Assembly: GCF_014138265.1 (NCBI RefSeq)
Contig: NZ_JACGXL010000003.1
Coordinates: forward strand, 372,001-436,000
From: Dokdonella fugitiva
GTDB taxonomy: Bacteria > Pseudomonadota > Gammaproteobacteria > Xanthomonadales > Rhodanobacteraceae
Length of the DNA: 64,000 nucleotides
Direction: 5' to 3'
The notes under the pieces are model-generated. The model searched no databases, had not been told where the DNA came from, and saw nothing but the letters and a program-made list of their open reading frames with translations. Numbering within the stretch: the stretch's first letter is position 1; each line of letters opens with the position of its first letter. The position numbers and the translations under genes were made by a program. Shown here piece after piece: positions 38,018 through 49,124 of the stretch.

Positions 38018-39991
38018 TCAGCCCGTGAAACCGATGCGCGCGTGCGTGCCGTCGCAGAACGGCTTGTTCGCGCTGCCGCCGCAACGGCACAGGCGCACGT
38101 CGGTCACGCGGCTCACCATGCGGCCGGTACCGCTCACGATCTCGAGGTTGCCGCGCACGTGCAGTGGACCGTTGCGCTGCGGTTCGATCGCGAGCGGGCC
38201 GTCGCGCTGCGGCAGCATGTCGGTCTGGCTCGTCGTCGGCGGCTCGCCGGTCGCCGCGAACGCGACGTCGTGGTGGCTGCCGTCGCAGAACGGCTTGTTC
38301 TTCGACGCGCCGCAGCGGCACAAGGTCGCGCGATAGCCGGCCGGCTTGCCGTCGATGACGAGCTCGGCGTGGAACGCGTACGGTCCGGCCTCGCGCACGC
38401 GCGCGAGGTTGACCGGCGGCGCCGGCTCGTCGGGCTTGCCGTCCTTGCGCGTGTACCGGATCGCGCCGGACGGGCACGCGTGCGCGACCTCGACGAGGCG
38501 GTCGACGCCGAGCGTTTCCGGATGCAGCCACGGCCCCTGCACGTTGGCGAGGAACACCGTCGGCGCGCCGGTCACGCAGAAGCGCGCATGGATGCAGCGC
38601 TTGCCTTCGTAGATGAGCGTCACGTCGTCGGCTTCGACCACTTCGATCGCGGGCGCAGCCGGCGTCGCGGGCGCGGACGGAGCGGCCGCAGGTGCGCTCG
38701 CCGGCGTCGCGGCGATGTCGCGCGGCGGCGCGGTCGCGCCGAGGTCGAACCCCGCCAGCGCGCGTGCGGCGAGCCCTGCGATCACCTCGTTGGCCGCCTT
38801 CGCGCGCGCATGCGGCTGCACGGCGAGCGCTTGCGCCGCGTCGGCGATCTGTTCGAAGCGCTCGCAGAACATGCGGCGCGCCGACGGTCCCGGCGGCAAC
38901 GCCGCGGCGTCGCGCAACGCGATGAACGAGACGCCCGCGTTGACGTTCGAACCCGGCGCCGCCGGCAGGCGTGCGGCGAGTTCGGCGAGCGGCACGAGTG
39001 CGTGCATGAGGCCGATCGCGAGGTCGATCGAGAGATTCTTGTCGGCGTCGCCCGAGCGCACGGCGTACGCGTACGCGAGCAGGCGCAGCATGAGGCCGTA
39101 GCAGCTGCTCGCGAGGTCGACCACGGCGACCGCGGTCGGGTCCTCGATGCGCACGCGGCCTTCCGCGCGCGGCGGACTGCGCAGCACCGGGTTCGTCGCG
39201 GCCGGGAACGCGGGCCGGAAATCCGCCGCCTGCGCGCACAGCTCGGCGAGCTCGCGGCGGATCGCCGCGAACTTCTGGTAGTGCGAGCCTTCCACGTGGC
39301 TCGGCGCACCCTCGCCCTGCGTCACGATCGCGTTGAACGCGGCGAGCGCGGTCTTCGAGCAGATCACGCGCGCGGCGTTCGGCAGCCCGGCTTCCGCCGC
39401 GGTCAGCTGCAGCGCGGGGTCACCGCAGAATGTCGTCGCCTCGCCCCACTGCTCGACGAGGTCGCGCAGGCCCTGGCCGATCGCCTCGTAGAACGCGCCG
39501 ACCGTGTCGTAGTCCATCGCCATCGGCGTGATGCGCTTGCCCGGTGCGCCGCGCGTGAACGCGCGTTCGAGCGCGAAGCCCTCGCCGTCTGCCTCGTCCG
39601 ACCCCGCGGGCCGCTCGAGGAAGATGAAATGCTGCAGCGTCGCCGCGTCGAACGGCGCGAGCTTGACCACGACGCTCGCCGGCAGCGCGCCGGGATCGAG
39701 CGGCAGGTTGAAGCGGCCGATGCGCGGCGCGCCACCGAGCGCGGAGGTGATGTTCCACACCGCCACGAGATGGCCCATTTCCTCGATCGCGACCTGCAGC
39801 AGCACGTCACGCCAGCGCCGCGTCGCCTCGAGCTGCGCCGGCGCGAGGCCATCGGCGGCGTCGGTCTTGAGCGAGAACGCCGCGTAGAGGTACGTGCACA
39901 TGAGGCAGTGCTCGAGCTCGGCCGCCTCGTAGAGCTGGTGAAGCACCTGTTCGCGGCTGCTCTTCGTTTCACGGTCACTGAGGCGGGTCAT
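38018..39991 (-). CDS. Fusion of ferritin-like domain, 4Fe-4S-like domain and two CDGSH iron-sulfur domains
   Basis: The 657-residue protein begins with a ferritin-like helical domain of the VioB/RebD type (about 15-240, 'ELEHCLMCTYLYAAF', 'EEMGHLVAVWN'). A second helical part follows (about 290-400), then an Ala/Pro linker (about 420-450). Next is a Fer4_19-like domain ('CIHARFC', 'ACPSGAIRY', about 465-530). Two CDGSH domains end the protein, with 'CRCGASKNKPFCDGSH' and 'CRCGGSANKPFCDGTH'. The combination suggests iron-dependent redox chemistry; the substrate is unknown. It is apparently a single-gene unit. Confidence 0.88.
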   Translation of the reverse strand: MTRLSDRETKSSREQVLHQLYEAAELEHCLMCTYLYAAFSLKTDAADGLAPAQLEATRRWRDVLLQVAIEEMGHLVAVWNITSALGGAPRIGRFNLPLDPGALPASVVVKLAPFDAATLQHFIFLERPAGSDEADGEGFALERAFTRGAPGKRITPMAMDYDTVGAFYEAIGQGLRDLVEQWGEATTFCGDPALQLTAAEAGLPNAARVICSKTALAAFNAIVTQGEGAPSHVEGSHYQKFAAIRRELAELCAQAADFRPAFPAATNPVLRSPPRAEGRVRIEDPTAVAVVDLASSCYGLMLRLLAYAYAVRSGDADKNLSIDLAIGLMHALVPLAELAARLPAAPGSNVNAGVSFIALRDAAALPPGPSARRMFCERFEQIADAAQALAVQPHARAKAANEVIAGLAARALAGFDLGATAPPRDIAATPASAPAAAPSAPATPAAPAIEVVEADDVTLIYEGKRCIHARFCVTGAPTVFLANVQGPWLHPETLGVDRLVEVAHACPSGAIRYTRKDGKPDEPAPPVNLARVREAGPYAFHAELVIDGKPAGYRATLCRCGASKNKPFCDGSHHDVAFAATGEPPTTSQTDMLPQRDGPLAIEPQRNGPLHVRGNLEIVSGTGRMVSRVTDVRLCRCGGSANKPFCDGTHARIGFTG

Positions 39992-40139
39992 GCGGGCTCC
40001 GGCGCGTCGGCGCGATGTGCGGACGACGATGCGTCCGCGGCGTGGCTGGCGTGCGGACTCTACGCCGCGACCACGTGCGAGGACAATCGGACCTTGGACG
40101 CTTGCGGCGACGCGTTCGTGACCGGCCCGGCGTCGCGAC

Positions 40140-40523
40140 TCAGCGCGGGCCGGACGGTACCTCGCGCGCCCACGCCATCGCCGCCTCGCGCTGCGCCGGT
40201 GCGAAGCAGCGCATCTCGGTGTGCGACAGCATCGCGTCCTCGACGCCCGCGATCGCCGCGATCCACGGGCGATCGGTCACGATCGCGCAACGCGCGTAGC
40301 GGCCGAGCTCGCCGAAATGGCCGAACGCGTAGCGCATGTCCTTCGCCAGCGCGTCCAGCGTGATGCCGCCGTGGCGCGTCATGTCGCAGAACAGGTTGAT
40401 GCGCGGCTGCGTCGCGAGGCGACGTTCGACTTCGCCGACGCAGACGTCGAAATCCTCGCCGCTGAGCAGGCCGTCGAAGCGGAATGCGGCCAGGTGCGGT
40501 GGCGCGGGCAGTATCGCGATCAT
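40140..40523 (-). CDS. STAS-like (SpoIIAA-like) domain protein
   Basis: The 127-residue protein has an alpha/beta pattern 'FRFDGLLSGEDFDVCVGEVERRL' and 'INLFCDMTRHGGITLDALAKDM', ending 'AIVTDRPWIAAIAGVEDAM'. This matches the SpoIIAA-like family (PF11964) in outline. Such proteins may bind lipids or nucleotides; no role is known here. Confidence 0.72.
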   Translation of the reverse strand: MIAILPAPPHLAAFRFDGLLSGEDFDVCVGEVERRLATQPRINLFCDMTRHGGITLDALAKDMRYAFGHFGELGRYARCAIVTDRPWIAAIAGVEDAMLSHTEMRCFAPAQREAAMAWAREVPSGPR

Positions 40524-40635
40524 GGCGCTCCCTAGCTGCAATGCATGCCGACCGTGGGCCACGACTATCGTGCGGCGCGCATGACTGGCAGCCGAATGGC
40601 CGACGCCCGGCCGCGCGCCGATGGTCCGCGAGGCT

Positions 40636-41022
40636 TCAGGCCGCAGCGATCGCTTCGACTTCGAGCTTCCATGCCGGTTCGAGCAGGCGGCAGCAGACCA
40701 CGGTCGACGCGACGCGATGACCGGCGAGTCGTTCGGCGCGGATCCGCCCGTTCGCGTCGTCGTACTGCGGATCGGCGAGGTAGGTGCGCAGCGAAACGAG
40801 GTTGCGCACGCCCATCCCGGCCGATTCGAGGATCGCGCCGATGTGCCGCCAGATCAGCTCCGCCTGCTCCTCGAACGACTCCGGCATCGTGCGTCCGTCC
40901 TGCTCGAAGCCGTTGAGGCCGCTGATGAACAGCAGCCGCGTGCTTCCGGCGACTTCCAGTGCGTGCACGTAGCCGCGGTACGGCGGGAACAGCGAGGAAG
41001 GTTCGCGTGCGATCGTGTCCAT
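40636..41022 (-). CDS. RidA/YjgF-family protein
   Basis: The 128-residue protein belongs to the Rid family, which hydrolyses reactive enamine/imine intermediates. It has 'LFISGLNGFEQDGRTMPESFEEQAELIWRHI' in outline, 'LVSLRTYLAD' and a C-terminal 'VEAIAAA'. The arginine of 'RTYL' occupies the site of the conserved substrate-binding Arg only approximately. It belongs to a divergent subfamily, so the substrate is open. Confidence 0.85.
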   Translation of the reverse strand: MDTIAREPSSLFPPYRGYVHALEVAGSTRLLFISGLNGFEQDGRTMPESFEEQAELIWRHIGAILESAGMGVRNLVSLRTYLADPQYDDANGRIRAERLAGHRVASTVVCCRLLEPAWKLEVEAIAAA

Positions 41023-41119
41023 CCGGCCTCCTGGGACTGCATGGGCGCGGGCGACCGTCGTGCGGCCGGACGCGCCGGGCCCGCGAGTGTGTCACGCCGG
41101 GTCCCGCGCTGCGATGCCG

Positions 41120-41446
41120 TCACTGCGCCGGCGGCAACAGGTTGGCGTCGCGCACGACGCGCCATGCACCATCGGCCTGCTTGCGCAGGATCGTCAGCGC
41201 GCTGCCCGAGCGCGCGAGCGCATCGCCTCCGGAACGCGCGCGGACGCGCACGTCGAGCTCGGTCCAGCAGTAGGCGAGATCGCCGCAGGCCACGACCTCC
41301 CGCACCTGTCCGGACGAGTCGATGCGGTGCGTGGTCAGCAACGTGCGCAAGCCCTGCTCGAATGCGTCGCGGCCACGCATCGGCGCGTGACCCGCGACGA
41401 GGAAGACGACGTCCGGCGTCATCAGCCCGAGCACCGTTTCGACATC
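41120..41446 (-). pseudogene. SnoaL-like/SgcJ-family protein, 5'-truncated
   Basis: The reading frame encodes most of a SnoaL-like (DUF4440) domain: 'VLGLMTPDVVFLVAGHAPMRGRDAFEQGL' in outline, 'CGDLAYCWTELDV' and 'ILRKQADGAWRVVRDAN'. Upstream codons still read 'ERWHRATAEGDVET' in frame, which matches the family's first helix, but no start codon precedes them. A TGA stop lies 8 codons before 'ERWH'. Translation could begin only at a GTG (41446) or an ATG (41434), which drops the first helix. The gene has probably lost its 5' end beside the acetamidase gene. Confidence 0.65.
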
Positions 41447-41512
41447 GCCTTCGGCGGTCGCGCGATGCCAGCGCTCGACGCGTCGAAACGCTCACACCGG
41501 TCGCCAACCACG

Positions 41513-42811
41513 TTATCGCGCGCCGCGCGCCAACGGTGCGAGCAGCGCCTTGTCGAGCTTGGCCGCGACACCGACGCTGCGGCCGGCAAGGTTCGCGATG
41601 CGGTACTCGACCGCGCTGCCGAGCACCTGCGCGCTTTCGGACAGATCGAGGCCGTAGTCCTCGCGCAGCCACTCGACCAGGCCCGTGGTCGCCGCGCGCA
41701 CCGCTTCGTCGAGCGAACCGGCCTGGCCGAGCACCATGATCTGCGTCGCCGACTCGACGCGCGGCGACGAAGGCGCCTTGCCGTGCACGACGTCGATGCG
41801 GAACTCGACGTCCATCGACGTTTCGAGCGCGTACTGCGACGTCTCGCCGTCGCCCTGCCGCGCGTGCGCATCGCCGAGGTAGAGCAGCGCACCGGGCTGG
41901 TACACGGGCAGGTACACGGTCGCGCCTTCGGTGATTTCGTTGAAGTCCATGTTGCCGCCGGAGCGGCCGGTATCTCCGGTGGAGAGCGGTGCGGACCCGA
42001 ACGGCGGCGCGACCGCGAGTCCGCCGAGCATCGGCCGCAACGGCACTTCGAAATGCCGCAGCCGTTCGCCCGGCGCCTGCGGTCGCGCCGTGCCGCGCCC
42101 GCGGTCGAGCAGCCAGCGCACCGGCTTGCCGAGGCCGCGCGCTTCGGCGGCGAGACCCGCGCCGAGCGCGCGACCGACGATGGCATCGAGGCTGTCGGCG
42201 AAGTCGCGGTCCGGGCGCAAGCGAACGATGTGCACGACGAGCGTGTCGCCGGGTGCGGCACCGTCGACGTAGAACGGCCCCGTCTGCGGATTGCCGAACA
42301 GCGCACGCGTCTCGTCGTGCGCATCGACGCCGCCGGAGTCGACCGTCCGCGTACGCACGGTGTCGCCGGGCCAGATCGTGAGCACGGGCGCGCGATGCGG
42401 CGAGAATTCGTTCGAGAACGTGGTCGGCTCGAACGTGACCGTGCGCGGCGCGCCCGCCGGTCGCTCGGCAACGCGCCGCGCGGTGAACGCGTGGCGCACG
42501 CGACGCCCGGCATGGTTGCTGTCCGGCCAGTCCGCCATCCCGCGCATCGCGTCGCCGCTGCGTTCGCCGTCGAACGCGTACGCCGACCCGTCGGTGGCCT
42601 TCACGCGGAAGCGGATCGCGTCGCCGTCGCGCTCTCCCGCGAGCGGATCGCCGTCGAACGTGCCGCTCAGCGTGCCCCCGTCGCGCTGCCACTCGAGCAG
42701 CGCGTAGCTCGGGTTGCCCCAGAGGTCGGTCGTGACGAGCCAGCGCTCGCGCGGCGGCGAGGCCGCGAGCGCGAGCGCTGGAATGCAGAGCAAAGCGAAA
42801 AGCATGCGCAT
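41513..42811 (-). CDS. Exported acetamidase/formamidase family protein
   Basis: The 432-residue protein has a signal peptide ('MRMLFALLCIPALALAA'), an N-terminal extension (about 20-110) and an FmdA/AmdA domain (about 120-425). Family motifs include 'PGDTVRTRTVDSGG' near 150, 'GPFYVDGAAPGDTLVVHI' and 'GDAHARQGDGE'. Members hydrolyse short amides; an exported version with an extra N-terminal domain is less usual. The substrate is unknown. Confidence 0.88.
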   Translation of the reverse strand: MRMLFALLCIPALALAASPPRERWLVTTDLWGNPSYALLEWQRDGGTLSGTFDGDPLAGERDGDAIRFRVKATDGSAYAFDGERSGDAMRGMADWPDSNHAGRRVRHAFTARRVAERPAGAPRTVTFEPTTFSNEFSPHRAPVLTIWPGDTVRTRTVDSGGVDAHDETRALFGNPQTGPFYVDGAAPGDTLVVHIVRLRPDRDFADSLDAIVGRALGAGLAAEARGLGKPVRWLLDRGRGTARPQAPGERLRHFEVPLRPMLGGLAVAPPFGSAPLSTGDTGRSGGNMDFNEITEGATVYLPVYQPGALLYLGDAHARQGDGETSQYALETSMDVEFRIDVVHGKAPSSPRVESATQIMVLGQAGSLDEAVRAATTGLVEWLREDYGLDLSESAQVLGSAVEYRIANLAGRSVGVAAKLDKALLAPLARGAR

Positions 42812-42933
42812 GGCGATGTCCTCGGTCGGGTCACCACCGGATGCCCGGAAGCGGCGCAGCGTCGCACGGCGTCACTCGCCGCCGCCGATCCACGTGCGCT
42901 TCGAGCGCGCAACGATCGACGATCGGCTCGATC

Positions 42934-43137
42934 TCAATGACACGGATAGCGGTCGCGGATGTGCTCGCTGTAGTAGCCGCCCTTCGACCCGGCCTGCAGC
43001 AAGCCGTCGAACACGCTGCGCGGCACGTTGCAGAAATCGTAGGTATTGCCTTCGACGAAGCGGATCTTCATGAGACGCGTCGCAGCGTCGTAGCCGACCG
43101 CTGCGATCGCGGAGGAATGTACGGCAATCATGTCCAT
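42934..43137 (-). CDS. KTSC-domain small protein
   Basis: The 67-residue protein matches the KTSC domain (PF13619): 'SSAIAAVGYDAATRLMKIRF', 'GNTYDFCNVPRSVFDGLLQAGSKGGYY' in outline, and 'HIRDRYPC'. The domain often occurs fused to lysyl-tRNA-synthetase-like or phage proteins, and alone as here. The function is unknown. The AKR gene ends just 3 bases upstream, so the two are probably co-transcribed. Confidence 0.85.
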   Translation of the reverse strand: MDMIAVHSSAIAAVGYDAATRLMKIRFVEGNTYDFCNVPRSVFDGLLQAGSKGGYYSEHIRDRYPCH

Positions 43138-43140
43138 TCC

Positions 43141-45385
<2,245 letters not shown>

Positions 45386-46285
45386 ATGAACCGGCCGAAC
45401 TACAACGACCTGCTCGCCTTCGTCGCGATCGCGCGCGAGCGCAGCTTCACGCGGGCGGCGGCGCGCCTGGGCGTGTCGCAATCGGCGCTCAGCCACACCG
45501 TGCGCGGGCTCGAAGCGCGGCTCGGACTGCGCCTGCTCACGCGCACCACGCGCAACGTATCGACGACGCAGGCGGGCGAGCGCCTGCTGCAGACGATCGG
45601 CCATCGCTTCGACGAGATCGACGCCGAACTCGCCGCGCTGAGCGCGTTGCGCGACAAGCCCGCTGGCATCGTGCGCATCACGGCCGCCGAGGACGCGCTC
45701 GAATCGGTGCTGTGGCCGAAGCTCGCGAAGCTGCTGCCGAAGTATCCGGACATCCAGGTCGAGTTCGACGTCAGCGCGAGCCTCAGGAACATCGTCGCCG
45801 ACCGCTTCGATGCCGGCGTGCGCCTCGGCGAACAGGTCGAGAAGGACATGATCGCGGTGCCGATCAGCGCCGACATGCGCATGGCCGCGGTCGCGTCGCC
45901 GGCCTACTTCGCCCGGCGCAAGCCGCCGAAGACGCCGCGCGACCTCACCGGCCACGCCTGCATCAACCTGCGCCTGCCGACGTCGGGAGGGCTCTACGCG
46001 TGGGAGTTCGAGCGCCGCGGGCGCGAGACGAAGGTGCGCGTCGACGGCCCGCTCGCGTTCAACAGCACCTCGCCGATCGTCGTCGCCGCGCTCGCCGGCT
46101 TCGGCATCGGCTACCTGCCGGAGACGATGGTGCGGGCACAGCTGGCCGCCGGACGCCTCGTGCGCGTGCTCGAAGACTGGTGCCCGCCGTTTCCCGGCTA
46201 TCACCTGTACTACCCGAGCCGGCGCCAGCAGTCGCCGGCGCTCGCGGTGATCATCGGCGCGCTGCGCCACGACGGCGCGCGTTGA
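45386..46285 (+). CDS. LysR-family transcriptional regulator
   Basis: The 299-residue regulator has an N-terminal HTH (about 5-62, 'RSFTRAAARLGVSQSALSHT') and a substrate-binding domain of the CrgA/YhaJ-like type ('NIVADRFDAGVRLGEQVEKDM', 'GFGIGYLPETMV'). The start ATG at 45386 gives the standard N-terminus. It probably regulates the divergent adh/akr genes in response to an aldehyde or electrophile. Confidence 0.92.
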   Translation: MNRPNYNDLLAFVAIARERSFTRAAARLGVSQSALSHTVRGLEARLGLRLLTRTTRNVSTTQAGERLLQTIGHRFDEIDAELAALSALRDKPAGIVRITAAEDALESVLWPKLAKLLPKYPDIQVEFDVSASLRNIVADRFDAGVRLGEQVEKDMIAVPISADMRMAAVASPAYFARRKPPKTPRDLTGHACINLRLPTSGGLYAWEFERRGRETKVRVDGPLAFNSTSPIVVAALAGFGIGYLPETMVRAQLAAGRLVRVLEDWCPPFPGYHLYYPSRRQQSPALAVIIGALRHDGAR

Positions 46286-46346
46286 GCGTCCGCCGCGGCG
46301 CGACACGACGGCGCCACGGCCGCCGCATCGCATGCCTTCCGGGTGC

Positions 46347-46372
46347 GCCGTGCGCGCGGATGCGCGCACGGC
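46347..46372. terminator. Hairpin between convergent LysR and glycine-rich genes
   Basis: GCCGTGCGCGC-GGAT-GCGCGCACGGC is a perfect 11-bp stem in the gap where the two genes end toward each other. It lacks a T-run, like most gene-end hairpins in this window. Confidence 0.5.
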
Positions 46373-46381
46373 CGCGATGCT

Positions 46382-47374
46382 TCAAAGCTGGCCGTCGAAG
46401 CCGTCCATGAAGATCACGTCGCCCGAGTTGTAGCAGAGCTCGATCTTGCCGTCGCCGGATTGCACGCCCTGCTCTTCGACGGGGCTGTCGAGCGTGGAGC
46501 TGAAGTTGCTGCCGCCGGCACCGCCGCCGCCGGCACCCTTGTCGTTGCCCGAACAGCCCGTGGTGCCGGCGGAGCCACCGCCACCGCCACCGCCGCCGAG
46601 CAGGCCGCCACCGCCTCCGCCGCCACCCGGAATGCTGCCGAACGTGAAGCAGCAGCAGGTTTGGCCGGCACCGCCGACGCCGCCGTTGAGGTCGATCGTG
46701 GTCGCACCGGGCGCGCCGAGGAACCCGCCGCAGCCGGCGCCTGCGGCACCGCCGGTCGCGCCGACGCCACCGGCGCCACCGCCGGCCACGCCGCCCGATG
46801 TCGGTGCGTCCGCACCGTTGCCGCCGTTCGCGCCGCTGTTGCCGCCCGCGCCACCGGTAATCGAGACGTCCGACTCGCAACCGCCGCGGCCGCCGCCGCC
46901 GCCACCGGCCGCAACCACGATGCGGAAGCCAGGATCGGTGCCGCCGACGCGAATGTCGGTCGCACCGCCACCGCCGCCCGCGTTATCGCTGCCGTTGCCG
47001 CCGCCGTTGAACCCGCCGGCTGGCGCCGTACCGGCGCCGCCGATGAACAGGTTCATGTCGAATCCGCCGGCGGGGATGAGGTAGTTGCCACTGACTTTCG
47101 CGCCGAGGCCGGCGGCACCGCCGGCCGTCGCGCCGCCGCCGTAGGCACCATCGGCTCCGACAGCGCCCTGTGCGCCGTAGACGGCAAGGACCGGACTGCT
47201 CTGGATGTCGGCAGGCACGGAAAAGACCTGCATTGCGCCCGTGTAGGTGAAGGTCACGTGGTCGCTCGCGTGACTGCAGGAAACGACCGGAAGCGGGGTC
47301 GGTACTCCCGCAGCGGCCACGCACGGCAAAGCGGCGGCGACGCAACCCGTCAGAATCAGCGTTCTCATACGCAT
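46382..47374 (-). CDS. Secreted glycine-rich protein
   Basis: The 330-residue exported protein has a signal peptide ending near 'VAAA'. A short beta-rich segment ('FTYTGAMQVFSVPADIQSSP') is typical of glycine-rich domain proteins. About 230 residues follow in which Gly and Ala dominate, with runs of up to nine Gly. Cysteines are scattered, including a 'CCC' near 240. It ends 'VIFMDGFDGQL', the tail shared with two other secreted proteins here. The function is unknown. Confidence 0.82.
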   Translation of the reverse strand: MRMRTLILTGCVAAALPCVAAAGVPTPLPVVSCSHASDHVTFTYTGAMQVFSVPADIQSSPVLAVYGAQGAVGADGAYGGGATAGGAAGLGAKVSGNYLIPAGGFDMNLFIGGAGTAPAGGFNGGGNGSDNAGGGGGATDIRVGGTDPGFRIVVAAGGGGGGRGGCESDVSITGGAGGNSGANGGNGADAPTSGGVAGGGAGGVGATGGAAGAGCGGFLGAPGATTIDLNGGVGGAGQTCCCFTFGSIPGGGGGGGGLLGGGGGGGGSAGTTGCSGNDKGAGGGGAGGSNFSSTLDSPVEEQGVQSGDGKIELCYNSGDVIFMDGFDGQL

Positions 47375-47643
47375 GGTGCTCTCCCTATCGGATAACGGCG
47401 ATGACCAACGAGCGCGCGGGGGATGGCCCCCGGCACTGCGTTGTCCCTATGACAACGGCCCTATCGATAACCCCCCCGTTGCACACCCACTGCAACACGC
47501 GGTTCCACCGCGGCGCGGGATCCGCGCGTGACGATCATGCGCCTTCGCGGAAGGCACCGCAAATCGCAAATAAAAAGGGAAAAGTGAACGGTGGAAGCAG
47601 GGAAACGAGCCGGGATCCACCGCCGGCGGGACGCGCCTCGGCG

Positions 47644-48126
47644 CTACAGCAGCACCGGCCGGTCGGGCAGCTCGTCGGGGTTGCGTTCGCCGTTCGCGGG
47701 GAAATGCCGGGCGAGCAGTTCGCCGACCGCGGCGACCCCTTCGAGGGCACCGTGCTCGTAGTCGCCCTTGCGGAAATAGTCCTGCATGAGCGCGCAGATC
47801 GGCACCCATTCGTGCTCGGGGATTTCCCGGGCGACGCCGCGATCGGCGACGATCTCGATCGCGTGGTCGGCGAGCAGCAGGTAGATCAGCACGCCGGTGT
47901 TGCGTTCGGTGTTCCACACGCGCAGGCGCGCGAAGACTTCGTGCGCGCGGTCGCGTGCACGGCGTCCGCGCACGACGTCGGCGAACGGCAGGCTGCCTTC
48001 GACCGCGAACACGATCTCGCCGTGGTGGCGATGTTCGCTCGCCGAGATCGCGTGCTGGATCGCGTCGAGACGCGCGGGCGGGAAGCGCCGCTTCGCGGAG
48101 ACGAACAGATGGCGGATCACGCGCAT
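47644..48126 (-). CDS. TPM-domain protein
   Basis: The 160-residue protein has a TPM fold: 'AISASEHRHHGEIVFAVEGSL', 'VFARLRVWNTERNTGVLIYLLLADHAIEIVAD' in outline, and 'VPICALMQDYFRKGDY'. It has no signal peptide or membrane segment, unlike its neighbour. The start lies 1 base after the stop of the upstream TPM gene, so they are coupled. TPM proteins with LemA form a widespread set of unclear function, possibly linked to envelope or photosystem-like assembly. Confidence 0.88.
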   Translation of the reverse strand: MRVIRHLFVSAKRRFPPARLDAIQHAISASEHRHHGEIVFAVEGSLPFADVVRGRRARDRAHEVFARLRVWNTERNTGVLIYLLLADHAIEIVADRGVAREIPEHEWVPICALMQDYFRKGDYEHGALEGVAAVGELLARHFPANGERNPDELPDRPVLL

Positions 48127-48127
48127 G

Positions 48128-49024
48128 TCACCAGCTCCCCGAGGCGCCGCCGCCGCTGAAGCCGCCGCCGCCGCCGCTGAATCCGCCGCCGCCGAGGCCG
48201 CCACCGCCGCTCCAGCCGCCACCGCCGCCGCCGAAACCGCCCCAGCCGCCGCGGTTGGCGAAACCGCCACCGCCGCCGCCACCGCCGAGCAGGCCGAAGA
48301 CGAGGCCGAACACGCCGAGGCCGACCCCGAGCGGCAGCAGGCCGCTGATGAACCAGCCGATGCCGCCCGCGCCGAGGCCGACGATCGGCGCGCGCATGCC
48401 GGCCGGCGCACCCCCGAACAGGCCGCGCAGGAACAGCGCGGCGAACCATGCGGCGATGATCGCGGGCGCGAAGCGGTCGCCGCTCTCACCGGCGTTGCCG
48501 TGCTCCTCCGTCAACGGCGGCGGCAACGGCTCGTCGTTGATGAGCTTGGTCAGCGCACCGAGCGCGTCGTGCACGCCGCCGTAGTAGTCGTTGCCGCGGA
48601 AGCGCGGCGCGACGTACTCGCGGATGATGCGCGCGGCGGCCGCATCGGGAATCGCGCCTTCGAGCCCCTTGCCGACCTCGATGCGCACGCGCCGGTCGTC
48701 CTTCGCGACGATGAGGATGACGCCGTCGTCGGTGCCCTTGCGACCGAGCTTCCACGCCTCGCCGACGCGGATGCCGTACTGCGCGATGTCCTCGGGTTGC
48801 GTGCTCGGCACGATCAGCACGCCGACCTGCGCACCCTTGGCCTTCTCCAGCGCGGCGAGTTCGTCCTCGAGCGACTGGCGCTGGGTGGGATCGAGCGTGC
48901 CGGTGTAGTCGCTCACGCGCGCGGTCAGCGCGGGGATCGCCTTGACGTCGCCTTCGGCGGCGGACGCGACCGCGCACGCCGCGAGCAGCGTAGCGAGGAA
49001 TGCAAGGGCGCGCAGTAGACGCAT
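48128..49024 (-). CDS. Exported TPM-domain protein with glycine-rich membrane tail (YgcG-like)
   Basis: The 298-residue protein has a signal peptide ('ACAVASAAEG'). The TPM domain (about 30-170) contains 'VSDYTGTLDPTQRQSLEDEL', 'QVGVLIVPST' and 'DDGVILIVAKDDRRVRIEVGKGLEGAIPD' in outline. A membrane helix pair follows near 190-250, then a tail of Gly/Ser/Trp/Phe repeats ending 'SGGGASGSW'. The ATG at 49024 is preferred to an upstream TTG. It is coupled to the next TPM gene; lemA lies upstream across a REP pair. Confidence 0.9.
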   Translation of the reverse strand: MRLLRALAFLATLLAACAVASAAEGDVKAIPALTARVSDYTGTLDPTQRQSLEDELAALEKAKGAQVGVLIVPSTQPEDIAQYGIRVGEAWKLGRKGTDDGVILIVAKDDRRVRIEVGKGLEGAIPDAAAARIIREYVAPRFRGNDYYGGVHDALGALTKLINDEPLPPPLTEEHGNAGESGDRFAPAIIAAWFAALFLRGLFGGAPAGMRAPIVGLGAGGIGWFISGLLPLGVGLGVFGLVFGLLGGGGGGGGFANRGGWGGFGGGGGGWSGGGGLGGGGFSGGGGGFSGGGASGSW

Positions 49025-49038
49025 CAAGGCGGGCTTTC

Positions 49039-49110
49039 GTGGGAGCGACGGCAGCCGCGATGCTCGTGCTTCGAATCGACGAACGGCATCGCGGCTTCCG
49101 CCGCTCCCAC
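49039..49110. repeat. REP-like palindromic pair between lemA and TPM gene
   Basis: A direct unit (49039-49063, with two differences from the consensus) faces a perfect inverse unit at 49086-49110 across a 22-base spacer. The pair fills nearly the whole lemA-TPM gap and could act as an mRNA hairpin within the operon. Confidence 0.9.
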
Positions 49111-49124
49111 AGGAGCCGGTCTGG

